Positions 1 through 7,270 of a DNA stretch of 64,000 nucleotides are shown here, piece by piece. The stretch is from an uncultured Clostridia bacterium (GTDB lineage: Bacteria; Bacillota; Clostridia; Christensenellales; Aristaeellaceae): positions 62,001 to 126,000 of the forward strand of contig CALCQO010000047.1 in assembly GCA_937894675.1 (NCBI GenBank), read 5' to 3'. The position numbers were made by a program, and so were the translations under genes. The notes under the pieces are model-generated. The model made no database searches. It had not been told where the DNA came from and worked only from the letters and a program-made list of their open reading frames with translations. Each line of letters begins with the position of its first letter. The stretch's first letter is position 1.

Positions 1-180
1 CAGTGTTGTCCACAGAAATACCTTTGTTTCCACGATTTTACCGCGGAATGTAAGGTTTTTGTAAATTCGATGGAAGGTGAATAGAAAGTTATCCACAGGC
101 CCTTAAGCGGAATTGTCCTCAGACCTTCCACATAGCCAACAATATTCTATACAGAATATGTGAATAAAAAAGCTTGAAAA
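1..180. other. Possible DnaA-box cluster (oriC-like, partial)
   Basis: One perfect DnaA box, TTATCCACA, lies at 89-97. A one-mismatch box, TTGTCCACA, lies at 6-14, and weaker CCACA or CCACG-type sites lie near 27-35 and 124-132. An AT-rich stretch follows at about 140-190. Spaced boxes beside AT-rich DNA fit part of a replication origin or a dnaA promoter region, but neither dnaA nor rpmH is visible because the window begins here. It could equally be a DnaA-controlled promoter. Confidence 0.4.
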
Positions 181-212
181 TAGAATAAAAACTGCCGCCC
201 GAAAGCGGCAGT
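181..212 (-). terminator. Intrinsic terminator of the sugar ABC ATPase gene
   Basis: An 8-bp stem (ACTGCCGC at 191-198 with GCGGCAGT at 205-212) has a 6-nt loop. On the minus strand it is followed by a T-rich run (TTTTATTCTA). It lies 18 bases past the stop of the ABC ATPase gene. Confidence 0.85.
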
Positions 213-229
213 CTTGAATGATTAACGGA

Positions 230-1351
230 TTAACGGGAAAGGATGGTGTTTTCCGTTTCCTTATCGAAGAAATGCAGGCGGGAAGTATCCATCACAACCC
301 AGATATCATCACCGGTCTTGGTGCTGGTGCGGGGATCAACACGGGCGACAACATTGTCTTCCTTGCTGGAGGTGGTCAGGTACAGATAGGTTTCAGAGCC
401 CATCAGTTCCGTCACATCCACATGCACTTTGAACTTGGCTTCGGGGTTGGCTTCGACTACTTCAGGAGAGTCGGAGATGTTCTCGGGACGAATGCCCATG
501 ATAACATCCTTGCCAACATAGCTTTCATCCACGAGCTTCTTGATTTTGCTGTCGGGAACAAGAATCTTGTTGTCGCCGAACACCGCGTACACCTTGCCGT
601 TTTCAGGCTGCAGATGGACATCAAAGAAGTTCATCTGGGGGCTGCCAATAAAGCCGGCAACGAACTTGTTGTGGGGATAGTCATAGTTGTTCTGGGGGGT
701 ATCCACCTGCTGAATAAAGCCGTCCTTCATGATAACAATGCGGGAGCCCATGGTCATGGCTTCGGTCTGGTCATGGGTAACATAGATGAAGGTGGTCTGC
801 AGGCGCTGGTGAAGCTTGGTGATTTCGGTACGCATGGCAACACGCAGCTTGGCGTCCAGGTTGGAAAGCGGTTCGTCCATCAGGAAGACCTTGGGTTCGC
901 GGACGATGGCACGGCCGAGGGCGACGCGCTGGCGCTGGCCGCCGGAGAGCGCCTTGGGCTTGCGGTTGAGCAGATGCTCGATATCCAGGATGTGAGCGGC
1001 GGCTTCCACGCGGCGCTTGATTTCATCCTTGGGGGTTTTCCGCAGCTTCAGACCAAAGGCCATGTTGTCAAACACGGTCATGTGGGGGTACAGGGCGTAG
1101 TTCTGGAAAACCATGGCGATGTCGCGGTCCTTGGGGGCGACGTCGTTCACCAGTTTGTCGCCGATGTACAGCTCGCCGTCAGAAATCTCTTCCAGACCGG
1201 CTACCATGCGCAGCGTGGTGGATTTTCCGCAGCCGGAGGGGCCTACCAGAACGATAAACTCTTTGTCTTCAATTTCGAGGGTGAAGTCGCTGACAGCGGT
1301 AACGCCGCCGGGATAGATTTTGTAGATGTGACGAAGGGATAAACTTGCCAT
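230..1351 (-). CDS. ugpC: Sugar ABC transporter ATP-binding protein, MalK/UgpC/MsmK type
   Basis: This is the energising ATPase for carbohydrate ABC importers, working on the inner face of the membrane. The 373 residues fit the MalK subfamily: Walker A GPSGCGKST (37-45), Q-loop near 83, signature LSGGQRQRV (136-144), Walker B ending LMDEP (about 157-161), an H-loop YVTHDQTEAM, and a C-terminal TOBE-like regulatory domain from about 235. The start is ATG behind AAGGAGG. A TATAAT-like -10 lies at 1395-1400 without a good -35, which would suit an activated promoter. No permease or binding-protein gene adjoins it, so it is probably a shared ATPase serving several sugar importers, as MsmK does in streptococci (family knowledge). 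The exact substrate cannot be read from sequence. Confidence 0.95.
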   Translation of the reverse strand: MASLSLRHIYKIYPGGVTAVSDFTLEIEDKEFIVLVGPSGCGKSTTLRMVAGLEEISDGELYIGDKLVNDVAPKDRDIAMVFQNYALYPHMTVFDNMAFGLKLRKTPKDEIKRRVEAAAHILDIEHLLNRKPKALSGGQRQRVALGRAIVREPKVFLMDEPLSNLDAKLRVAMRTEITKLHQRLQTTFIYVTHDQTEAMTMGSRIVIMKDGFIQQVDTPQNNYDYPHNKFVAGFIGSPQMNFFDVHLQPENGKVYAVFGDNKILVPDSKIKKLVDESYVGKDVIMGIRPENISDSPEVVEANPEAKFKVHVDVTELMGSETYLYLTTSSKEDNVVARVDPRTSTKTGDDIWVVMDTSRLHFFDKETENTILSR

Positions 1352-1477
1352 GGATGTGCCTCCTTGTAGATGTTGAATAGTTTACGATGCACTTATTATA
1401 CGGTTGATTCCGGATATTGGGTAGTGATGAATCAGCCAAAGATTCCCCGGAAAGTTTGTGCAACTAGGTGATATACC

Positions 1478-1506
1478 TTGACCATTGGTACTGTTGTGCC
1501 TATCAT
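1478..1506 (+). promoter_or_regulatory. Putative sigma-A promoter for the sirtuin gene
   Basis: TTGACC (1478-1483), a 17-nt spacer, then TATCAT (1501-1506). It lies 22 bases upstream of the sirtuin start. Confidence 0.65.
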
Positions 1507-1528
1507 AATCAAAAGGGAGGTCGTGTAA

Positions 1529-2272
1529 ATGGAGCAGAATGTAAAGGAACTGGCATTGCTGATACAGCAAGCAAAGAGTATTGTGTTTTTCGGCGGCGCA
1601 GGCGTATCCACGGAAAGCGGCATCCCGGATTTCCGCAGTTCTGACGGCCTCTATCAATCCAAGTGGAAAGATCCGCCTGAAACGGTACTAAGCAGACGAT
1701 ATTTTAATCAGAAGCCCGCATTGTTCTTTGAGTTTTACAGGGAAAAAATCCTGTTTCCAAGCGCTATGCCCAACAACGCCCACCTGGCCCTGGCCGCGAT
1801 GGAAAGGGCAGGTAAACTGCAAGCCGTGATTACCCAGAATATAGACGGCTTGCACCAAAAAGCCGGCAGTTTGAAGGTAATTGAACTGCACGGCACAACA
1901 TTAAGCAATCACTGTATGAGCTGCGGGAATTCCTATCCATTGGAGTACATTATTAACAGCCATGATGTTCCCTCCTGTTCCTGCGGAGGGATTGTCAAGC
2001 CGGATGTGGTGCTCTATGAAGAAGCGCTTGATAATACTGTCATCGAGGAAGCGCTTGCGTACATCAGCAGCTGTGATTTGCTGCTCATCGGCGGTACTTC
2101 CCTAACAGTGTACCCTGCCGCAGGTTTTATTCGGTATGCCCAGGGCAAAATTGCTGTTATCAACCGTACACCGACACCGCTGGACCAAACAGCGGACCTT
2201 TTCATTCAGGGCAGTGTGGGTGAAACGCTTGATAAAGCTATGTCTCTGCTGGATTTATCCGGCAAAAATTAA
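1529..2272 (+). CDS. cobB: NAD-dependent protein deacylase, sirtuin (SIR2/CobB family)
   Basis: Removes acyl groups from protein lysines while splitting NAD+ to nicotinamide and O-acyl-ADP-ribose. The 247 residues hold the NAD-binding motif GAGVSTESGIPDFRS (about 23-37), TQNIDGLH (102-109), catalytic His121 (ELHGTT), and a zinc ribbon with Cys129, Cys132, Cys150 and Cys152. The CxxC...CxC spacing is typical of bacterial sirtuins. The Tyr/Arg pair that marks class III desuccinylases is not evident, so deacetylation is likeliest. The ATG start follows GGGAGG. Its last 18 bases overlap the convergent barstar gene. Despite the symbol, it is unrelated to cobalamin synthesis. Confidence 0.95.
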   Translation: MEQNVKELALLIQQAKSIVFFGGAGVSTESGIPDFRSSDGLYQSKWKDPPETVLSRRYFNQKPALFFEFYREKILFPSAMPNNAHLALAAMERAGKLQAVITQNIDGLHQKAGSLKVIELHGTTLSNHCMSCGNSYPLEYIINSHDVPSCSCGGIVKPDVVLYEEALDNTVIEEALAYISSCDLLLIGGTSLTVYPAAGFIRYAQGKIAVINRTPTPLDQTADLFIQGSVGETLDKAMSLLDLSGKN

Positions 2273-2518
2273 GCCGGGATTTTCCTGCGCGGCGTCTTTC
2301 ATCACCTGCAGGAGGGATTGGCCGTACGCCCCTAGGGAGTTCAGCATGGCTTCCTGATATCTGAACACAATCTTTACCCTGTGCAAGTCTGTCAGGCAAT
2401 CGTACAAGGCATCCAGGTTGCTGCCGTAATATGCCGGTAAATCCAGCGCCTCTTTTAAGTATTGATGGGTCTGAGCCCGGGAATCCATTTTCCGTCCGTC
2501 CAACTCGATAATGGTCAT
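2255..2518 (-). CDS. Barstar-family ribonuclease inhibitor
   Basis: An 87-residue protein of barstar length. The N-terminal strand IIELDGRKM and the segment LPAYYGSNLDALYDCLTDL match the barstar helix that plugs the barnase active site. The Asp of YGxNxDAL corresponds to the key inhibitory Asp. The ATG overlaps the stop of the RNase gene upstream (TAATG), so toxin and inhibitor are translationally coupled. It probably stays in the cytoplasm and protects the producer before the RNase is exported. The 3' end runs 18 bases into the convergent sirtuin gene. Confidence 0.92.
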   Translation of the reverse strand: MTIIELDGRKMDSRAQTHQYLKEALDLPAYYGSNLDALYDCLTDLHRVKIVFRYQEAMLNSLGAYGQSLLQVMKDAAQENPGLIFAG

Positions 2519-3060
2519 TACTTCTTTCCTCCATACAGCTGTTCGAAGGATTCGTAGTGATTGCTTGTATAGAAAATCAGTCCGTCATTGGAGTATACGA
2601 TGCGCTTTGGTCCTCTGCTGGAAGCGCCTAAGGTATCGATATCGCATTCGTAATACACCCGCCCGGACTTTTTGGGCAGCAGTCCTTCATAATTACCGAA
2701 TCGATCTCCGCCGATGCACTTATCCGGGGCGTACGGCCTTAAATCTCCGCCCGGCCATCCAAGCGCGCGTGCTTGCGACTTGGTGATAAAGTTCGTGGGC
2801 AGCTCGCCATACTGGTGCAGGTACAGGGCTACATCATCCTTGGATGTGTAAATCCCCTGCGGATCAAGACCAGTTGGCGATTCCACTGCCTCCGGTGTTT
2901 GTTGCGGGGCTTTGGTAACATTAGTTGTTTGCGTCGTGACCAACACTGGTGCGCTGGTTTGTACGGGCGTATCAACTTTCGCGCAGGCGGTCAGTAGCAG
3001 AGCGATAGCAAGCAGCATCCATGCAAGAAAACGTCGGTTACGGGACGGGTATTGGTTCAT
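2518..3060 (-). CDS. Barnase-type extracellular ribonuclease, predicted lipoprotein
   Basis: Guanyl-preferring RNase of the barnase/N1 family. Residues 1-26 form a basic start, hydrophobic stretch and lipobox LTAC, so Cys26 is probably lipidated. A Thr/Pro-rich linker runs to about 68. The RNase domain (about 70-180) keeps the barnase catalytic set: Lys94 (ITKSQARALGW), Glu138 (YYECD), Arg149 and Arg153 (SSRGPKRIVYS), and His168 (TSNHYESF). Cys115 and Cys139, absent from classic barnase, might form a disulfide (inference). The ATG follows GGAGGG, and a good sigma-A promoter precedes it. Most barnases are freely secreted, so a membrane anchor suggests a surface-held toxin or one released by cleavage. 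Confidence 0.93.
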   Translation of the reverse strand: MNQYPSRNRRFLAWMLLAIALLLTACAKVDTPVQTSAPVLVTTQTTNVTKAPQQTPEAVESPTGLDPQGIYTSKDDVALYLHQYGELPTNFITKSQARALGWPGGDLRPYAPDKCIGGDRFGNYEGLLPKKSGRVYYECDIDTLGASSRGPKRIVYSNDGLIFYTSNHYESFEQLYGGKK

Positions 3061-3097
3061 GCGCGCCCTCCATTTTTATCTTTCTTATACTACCGCT

Positions 3098-3126
3098 ATG
3101 ATACTAAATGCATATCTGTTCGTCAA
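3098..3126 (-). promoter_or_regulatory. Putative sigma-A promoter for the RNase-barstar operon
   Basis: On the minus strand: TTGACG (3121-3126), 17-nt spacer, TATCAT (3098-3103). It lies 37 bases upstream of the RNase ATG. Confidence 0.7.
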
Positions 3127-3160
3127 TTCCTGACATTCAGTGCCATCATGCTGTCTCTCC

Positions 3161-3190
3161 TTGAAAACCATTCACCCCATATGATACACT
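3161..3190 (+). promoter_or_regulatory. Putative promoter for the nitroreductase-rarA operon
   Basis: TTGAAA (3161-3166), 18-nt spacer ending in TGA, then TACACT (3185-3190), an extended -10 form. Confidence 0.55.
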
Positions 3191-3208
3191 GCCAAACAGG
3201 AGGGTTGC

Positions 3209-3973
3209 ATGCCTGCACAATTATGGGGCGGTCAGTACCGCAAAAGTGAAAAAGAAAGGTGGAACGAGGCAATTGCGCTTCGTTACAGCTGCCGCCATTT
3301 TAAGCTGGATATATACCCGGCTACCTTAAGCGCACTGGAATACACCGCTGCACGGCTGCCTGTAAAGGGAACGCGCGTCGTGCTGGCTGAAATTCCGGAA
3401 AACGCGGATTTGCTGATTCCCATCCCCTTTATCTCCTCCTTTACCGGCGTTACCCGGTACGCGGCTGTAATCGCCGATACCGCTTTCCAGGATCCAAAGA
3501 CATTGGCTGGAATCACCGGGGAAACCTTTGTACTTGAGGCAACATCCCTCGGGGTGGCAACCTGCTGGGTCGCGGGGAATTTCCGCAGAAGCGCATGTGA
3601 AATTCCCCTATATGAGGGAGAGCAAATTCTCGCTATCATCCCCTTCGGGCTGGCGGAAGACAATACATTCGCACGCAAACGCAAAGCGCTGCGCCAGTTG
3701 TGCCGGAACGACCCTGCCACCTGGCCGCTATGGGCATACAAAGCGGCGGAATCCGTGCGCGGCGCCCCTTCAGCCATTAACCGTCAACCCTGGCGTTTTG
3801 ATTTTACCGGCTCTACATTGCGTGTATCCTTCCCTTCCCTCAACAGCCTGGACACAGGTATAGCGCTGCTGCATTTAACTTGCGCGCTGTTCCAGGGCAG
3901 TTACAGAGTAACCGTTCAGCAAAAGGAACACAGCCTGCTGATTTACCAGGGAGAAACCCATGACATTGTTTGA
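3209..3973 (+). CDS. Nitroreductase family protein, two-lobed putative type
   Basis: The 254 residues resemble the putative TM-nitroreductase family, in which two half-domains bind FMN. Recognisable pieces are the opening ALRYSCRHFK (nitroreductases begin with RRSxRxF), an internal LEATSLGVATCWVAGNF (family Gly/Trp segment), and a second-half block GAPSAINRQPWRFDF matching the SxxNxQPWxF FMN-binding motif. The start is ATG behind AGGAGGG. Its stop overlaps the rarA start by 14 bases, so the two are co-transcribed. Substrate is unknown; the family reduces nitro compounds, quinones or flavins with NAD(P)H. It may serve general redox balance. Confidence 0.82.
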   Translation: MPAQLWGGQYRKSEKERWNEAIALRYSCRHFKLDIYPATLSALEYTAARLPVKGTRVVLAEIPENADLLIPIPFISSFTGVTRYAAVIADTAFQDPKTLAGITGETFVLEATSLGVATCWVAGNFRRSACEIPLYEGEQILAIIPFGLAEDNTFARKRKALRQLCRNDPATWPLWAYKAAESVRGAPSAINRQPWRFDFTGSTLRVSFPSLNSLDTGIALLHLTCALFQGSYRVTVQQKEHSLLIYQGETHDIV

Positions 3974-5258
3974 TTTTTCCTCCGCCGAAACACCCAGCAC
4001 CCGTCCCCTTGCGAACCGTATGCGGCCCAGGAATTTGGATGAGTTTTTCGGTCAGGAGCATATTATTGGAAAAGGCCGTTTGCTGCGGCGAGCCATTGAG
4101 GCGGACAGGCTAACCAGCAGCATCTTTTACGGGCCGCCCGGCTGCGGTAAAACCACCTTGGCGCATGTCATCGCTCAAATGACAAAATCCGCTTTTGTCA
4201 GGATGAACGCGGTAACTTCCGGCGTCGCGGATGTACGGGATGTTTTGAAAGAAGCCAAGGACAGGCAAAGCATGTATGGTAAAAGCACTTATCTGCTGCT
4301 GGATGAGTGCCACCGATGGAATAAAGCGCAGTCTGACAGCATTTTACCAGCGATCGAGGAAGGCATCATCCGGTTTATCGGTTCCACAACAGAGAACCCC
4401 ATGATATCCATGACCCCCGCCATTGTCAGCAGATGCAGATTATTTGCTTTTGAACCCCTGAACAATACGGATGTAAAGAACGCGCTTCGCGCCGCGCTTT
4501 CCGATCAAGAGCGCGGGGTCGCTACCATGCATGTGGTAATGGATGACGATGCAATTGATCATATCGTTTCAGTAGCCAATGGAGACGCCCGCATGGCGCT
4601 GAACGCGCTGGAGCTGGCGGCATTAACAACCCCTACGGAAAATGGGCGTATCCATATCACCCTGCCCATCGCGGAGGAAAGCATCCAAAAGCCTGTTGTG
4701 CGCTGCGATGACACCTTGTTTTACGATATGCTTTCCGCCTTCTGCAAAAGCTTGCGCGGGTCAGACAGCGACGCGGCGCTGCTATGGTTTTCCCGCCTGC
4801 TGTATGCCGGTGCTGATCCTCGGCTGCTGGCCAGGCGAATCATTGCCCATGCCAGCGAAGATGTTGGGCTCGCCAACCCAGACGCTATGGTTCAGGCGGT
4901 TACCGCCGCCCAGGCATTGGAACTGATCGGCATGCCGGAAGCCAGGCTTAGCCTGACCCAGGCAATCATTGCTGTATGTGAAAGCCCAAAGTCCAACAGC
5001 GTTGTGCAGGCTATGGCCAGCGCCAAAGCGGACGCGGAAAAAGGCGACCTGGGCGCTGTTCCCCTTTATCTGCGGGATACCCATTATCAAGGCCATGAAA
5101 AGCTTGGCAATGGCGCGAGCTATCTGTATCCCCATGATTTTGACGGACATTGGGTGAAACAGAACTACATGCCGGATGGTTTTGAAAACACTGTATATTA
5201 TGAGCCCGGCTCGCTCGGATTCGAACAGCAAATCCGTAAAAAGAAGGAGAATGTTTGA
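3960..5258 (+). CDS. rarA: Replication-associated recombination protein A (RarA/MgsA AAA+ ATPase)
   Basis: AAA+ ATPase of the clamp-loader clade that acts at stalled replication forks. The 432 residues match RarA length. The family hallmark is near the N-terminus (LANRMRPRNLDEFFGQEHI), followed by Walker A GPPGCGKTTLA, Walker B LLLDECHRWN, sensor-1 GSTTENP and arginine finger SRC. The C-terminal tetramerisation region includes LPLYLRDTHY-like and YLYPHDF motifs. The Walker B Asp-Glu-Cys-His is usual for RarA (DECH or DEIH). It overlaps the upstream nitroreductase by 14 bases and the downstream phosphohydrolase by 1 base (TGATG). Confidence 0.96.
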   Translation: MTLFDFSSAETPSTRPLANRMRPRNLDEFFGQEHIIGKGRLLRRAIEADRLTSSIFYGPPGCGKTTLAHVIAQMTKSAFVRMNAVTSGVADVRDVLKEAKDRQSMYGKSTYLLLDECHRWNKAQSDSILPAIEEGIIRFIGSTTENPMISMTPAIVSRCRLFAFEPLNNTDVKNALRAALSDQERGVATMHVVMDDDAIDHIVSVANGDARMALNALELAALTTPTENGRIHITLPIAEESIQKPVVRCDDTLFYDMLSAFCKSLRGSDSDAALLWFSRLLYAGADPRLLARRIIAHASEDVGLANPDAMVQAVTAAQALELIGMPEARLSLTQAIIAVCESPKSNSVVQAMASAKADAEKGDLGAVPLYLRDTHYQGHEKLGNGASYLYPHDFDGHWVKQNYMPDGFENTVYYEPGSLGFEQQIRKKKENV

Positions 5259-5839
5259 TGGCTTTTCATTTTTTCGCTTATCTTTCCCGCATGAAATTTA
5301 TTCAGCGCTGGGGATTGATGCGCAACACACTGCCCGAAAACGACATGGAGCATGCCATGCAATGCGCCATGATTGCCCATGCCATCGCAGTCATCGGCAA
5401 TGAGCGGCATAACAAGCGCTATCATCCGGAGCATATTATGGCCTTGGCTCTCTACCATGACGCCAGCGAAGTGATCACCGGGGATTTGCCCACCCCCATC
5501 AAGCACAATAACGCCGCTATCAAGGCGGAGTACAACAAAATAACGGACATCGCCGCGCAGCGCTTACTAGGCATGCTGCCGGAGGATTTGCGGGAGCACT
5601 ATGTCCCCCTCATCTCTCCTGACGAGACCACCGCTTCCTGGCGCATCGTGAAAGCGGCTGACCGAATCTGCGCGTATGTGAAGTGTTTGGAAGAAAGCAA
5701 GGCAGGCAACAGGGAGTTCGCGGAAGCCCAAGCCGGCATACTCAGCAGCATCAACGCCATTGAACTGCCTGAAGTGAAGGATTTTTTGGCGGAGTTTGTC
5801 CCCGGCTTTGCCATGACGCTGGATCAGATTTCAAGATAA
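5258..5839 (+). CDS. yfbR: HD-domain 5'-deoxynucleotidase, YfbR-like
   Basis: HD phosphohydrolase that dephosphorylates deoxynucleoside 5'-monophosphates in E. coli YfbR. The 193 residues show the metal-binding set: His in NDMEHAMQ, HD in LYHDASEVITGDLPTP, and a later Asp in VKAADRICAY. The TGDLPTPIK sequence is highly characteristic of YfbR. ATG at 5258 overlaps the rarA stop (TGATG) with AAGGAG 8 bases before it, and is preferred over a TTG one codon upstream. Linked to rarA, it may trim dNMP pools during replication stress (inference). Confidence 0.92.
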   Translation: MAFHFFAYLSRMKFIQRWGLMRNTLPENDMEHAMQCAMIAHAIAVIGNERHNKRYHPEHIMALALYHDASEVITGDLPTPIKHNNAAIKAEYNKITDIAAQRLLGMLPEDLREHYVPLISPDETTASWRIVKAADRICAYVKCLEESKAGNREFAEAQAGILSSINAIELPEVKDFLAEFVPGFAMTLDQISR

Positions 5840-5840
5840 A

Positions 5841-5866
5841 AAAGCACCTTGCGGTGCTTTATTATC
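5841..5866. terminator. Bidirectional terminator between the rarA operon and nrdR
   Basis: AAAGCACC (5841-5848), loop TTGC, GGTGCTTT (5853-5860). It sits right after the phosphohydrolase stop, with T-rich DNA on one side and A-rich DNA on the other, and so can serve both convergent genes. Confidence 0.8.
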
Positions 5867-5889
5867 ATTTCAATCAAATTTTTCAATCT

Positions 5890-6426
5890 TTATTTACTTT
5901 TGCGCTTGCTGGCGGTTTTCTTCGCCTCATCTTTCACATCAGCCGCTGAGATATCGGTTTTTCCGGTCTTTTTTCCTTCCTGCATTAACCGGCTGAGTTC
6001 GTGCATGAAGGTGGGGATGTCCGTAAACTGTCTGTATACCGAAGCGAAGCGAATGTAGGCTACCTCATCCAGTCCCCGAAGGGCTTCCATCACCATCTCG
6101 CCAATCTGCTGGGTGGTGATTTCCTGTTTCATGCTATTGTAGGCAAACTGTTCCACACTGGTAACCAGCTGGTCAATTTCCGATGCCGCCACCGGACGTT
6201 TATGACACGCGTGGATGATGCCGCTGCGGATTTTCTGCGGATTGAACACTTCCCGCGTGTTGTCTTTTTTTACAACCAACAATTGAATGGTTTCTACCTT
6301 TTCGTAGGTAGTAAAACGTTTATTGCAGTTGATACATTCCCTTCGCCTGCGAATGCTGGTACCATCCTCCGTAGGACGGGAGTCGACAACACGGCTGTCC
6401 TCAGAGTTGCAAAACTGGCATTTCAT
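5890..6426 (-). CDS. nrdR: Transcriptional repressor NrdR of ribonucleotide reductase genes
   Basis: Represses nrd genes when dATP is high. N-terminal zinc ribbon with Cys3, Cys6 and the later pair in ECINCNKRF, followed by an ATP-cone (about 45-140, starting with VKKDNTREVFNPQKI). The first 150 residues match the family closely. The protein has 178 residues against a usual 150-160; the extra C-terminal part is Lys-rich (several KK and a final KRKSK). The start is ATG with AAGGA 9 bases upstream. It is a single-gene unit with its own promoter at 6458-6486. Confidence 0.97.
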   Translation of the reverse strand: MKCQFCNSEDSRVVDSRPTEDGTSIRRRRECINCNKRFTTYEKVETIQLLVVKKDNTREVFNPQKIRSGIIHACHKRPVAASEIDQLVTSVEQFAYNSMKQEITTQQIGEMVMEALRGLDEVAYIRFASVYRQFTDIPTFMHELSRLMQEGKKTGKTDISAADVKDEAKKTASKRKSK

Positions 6427-6457
6427 TCCAAATCATTCCTTCTTTTTAGATAGAGGA

Positions 6458-6486
6458 ATTATAACCGCAAAAATGCCAGTTGTCCA
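6458..6486 (-). promoter_or_regulatory. Putative nrdR promoter
   Basis: On the minus strand: TGGACA (6481-6486), 17-nt spacer, perfect TATAAT (6458-6463). It lies in the 80-base gap between the btuD end and the nrdR start. Confidence 0.65.
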
Positions 6487-6506
6487 GCACGCGGGCTTAG
6501 GCGTGA

Positions 6507-7268
6507 TTAAACCCATTGGGCGAGCATATCCTTCATCCATCCCCGCACATCCATGGAATACACCCGGCTTAAATTCGCGTCCGAAAAAACATCCTGTATT
6601 CTGCCGCCGGCAACCGCTTCGCCCTTGGACAGCAGCAACGCATGGCTGCCGTATTTTTTTGCCAGGCTCAAGTCATGTACGGCAGAGATAACGCAACGGT
6701 CCGGCATGGAGAGCCATTTTTGCACCAACTCAAACAATCGTTGCTGATGCTTTAAATCCAGAGAGCTGGACGGCTCATCAAGCAGCAAAATACTCGGATT
6801 CTGCGCGAACACTTGGGCAAGAAACGCCCGCTGTTTTTCTCCGCCGGACAGGGATAAAATGCTGCGGGACCGCAGGTCATTAAGGCCTGTCCATTCAAGA
6901 GCCTGGTTTACCATATCCTCGTCTTCCGCCAGGGGTTTGGAAAAAATGCCGTTGCTATGAGCATATCGGCCTAAACGAACGATTTCTTCCACGGTAAACG
7001 CGTAATTTACTGGATTGCTCTGCTGCAGCACCCCTACTACCCGGGCGAGTTTTCTGGGCGGAATGGTTTTAATATCCCTGTCGTTAATCTTGATTGTGCC
7101 TTCGTAAGCAATAGTCCGTGACAATGCTTTTATCAGCGTGGATTTGCCGGCACCGTTGGGACCAAGCAGCATCAGCCATTGCCCCTGCACCGCTTCCATA
7201 TTGACATTAGAAAGCACAGGATTCCCTTCCGTATAGCAAACACGCAATTTTTCCGCTTTGATCTGCAC
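6507..7268 (-). CDS. btuD: Cobalamin ABC transporter ATP-binding protein (FepC/BtuD type)
   Basis: ATPase of the B12 importer. In 253 residues it shows Walker A GPNGAGKST, signature LSGGEKQRAF, Walker B ILLLDEPSSSLDL and the H-loop in SAVHDLSLA. GTG at 7268 is chosen as the start: it follows an AAGGGGG site, lies 3 bases past the permease stop, and gives the usual FepC-type opening. A longer reading frame to 7391 would overlap the permease by 120 bases and add a non-homologous tail. Assignment to B12 rather than iron-siderophore rests on the cobalamin riboswitch that leads this operon. Confidence 0.93.
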   Translation of the reverse strand: MQIKAEKLRVCYTEGNPVLSNVNMEAVQGQWLMLLGPNGAGKSTLIKALSRTIAYEGTIKINDRDIKTIPPRKLARVVGVLQQSNPVNYAFTVEEIVRLGRYAHSNGIFSKPLAEDEDMVNQALEWTGLNDLRSRSILSLSGGEKQRAFLAQVFAQNPSILLLDEPSSSLDLKHQQRLFELVQKWLSMPDRCVISAVHDLSLAKKYGSHALLLSKGEAVAGGRIQDVFSDANLSRVYSMDVRGWMKDMLAQWV

Positions 7269-7270
7269 GC

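Noticed and set aside
218..1342. 374-codon open frame on the plus strand opposite the sugar ABC ATPase gene
   Set aside because: Antisense shadow: the minus strand encodes a full MalK-type ATPase with ribosome binding site and terminator; the plus-strand protein has no recognisable motifs.
2255..3060. Reading the RNase-barstar pair as a mobile toxin-antitoxin island
   Set aside because: No mobility genes or repeats flank it; composition matches the neighbourhood.
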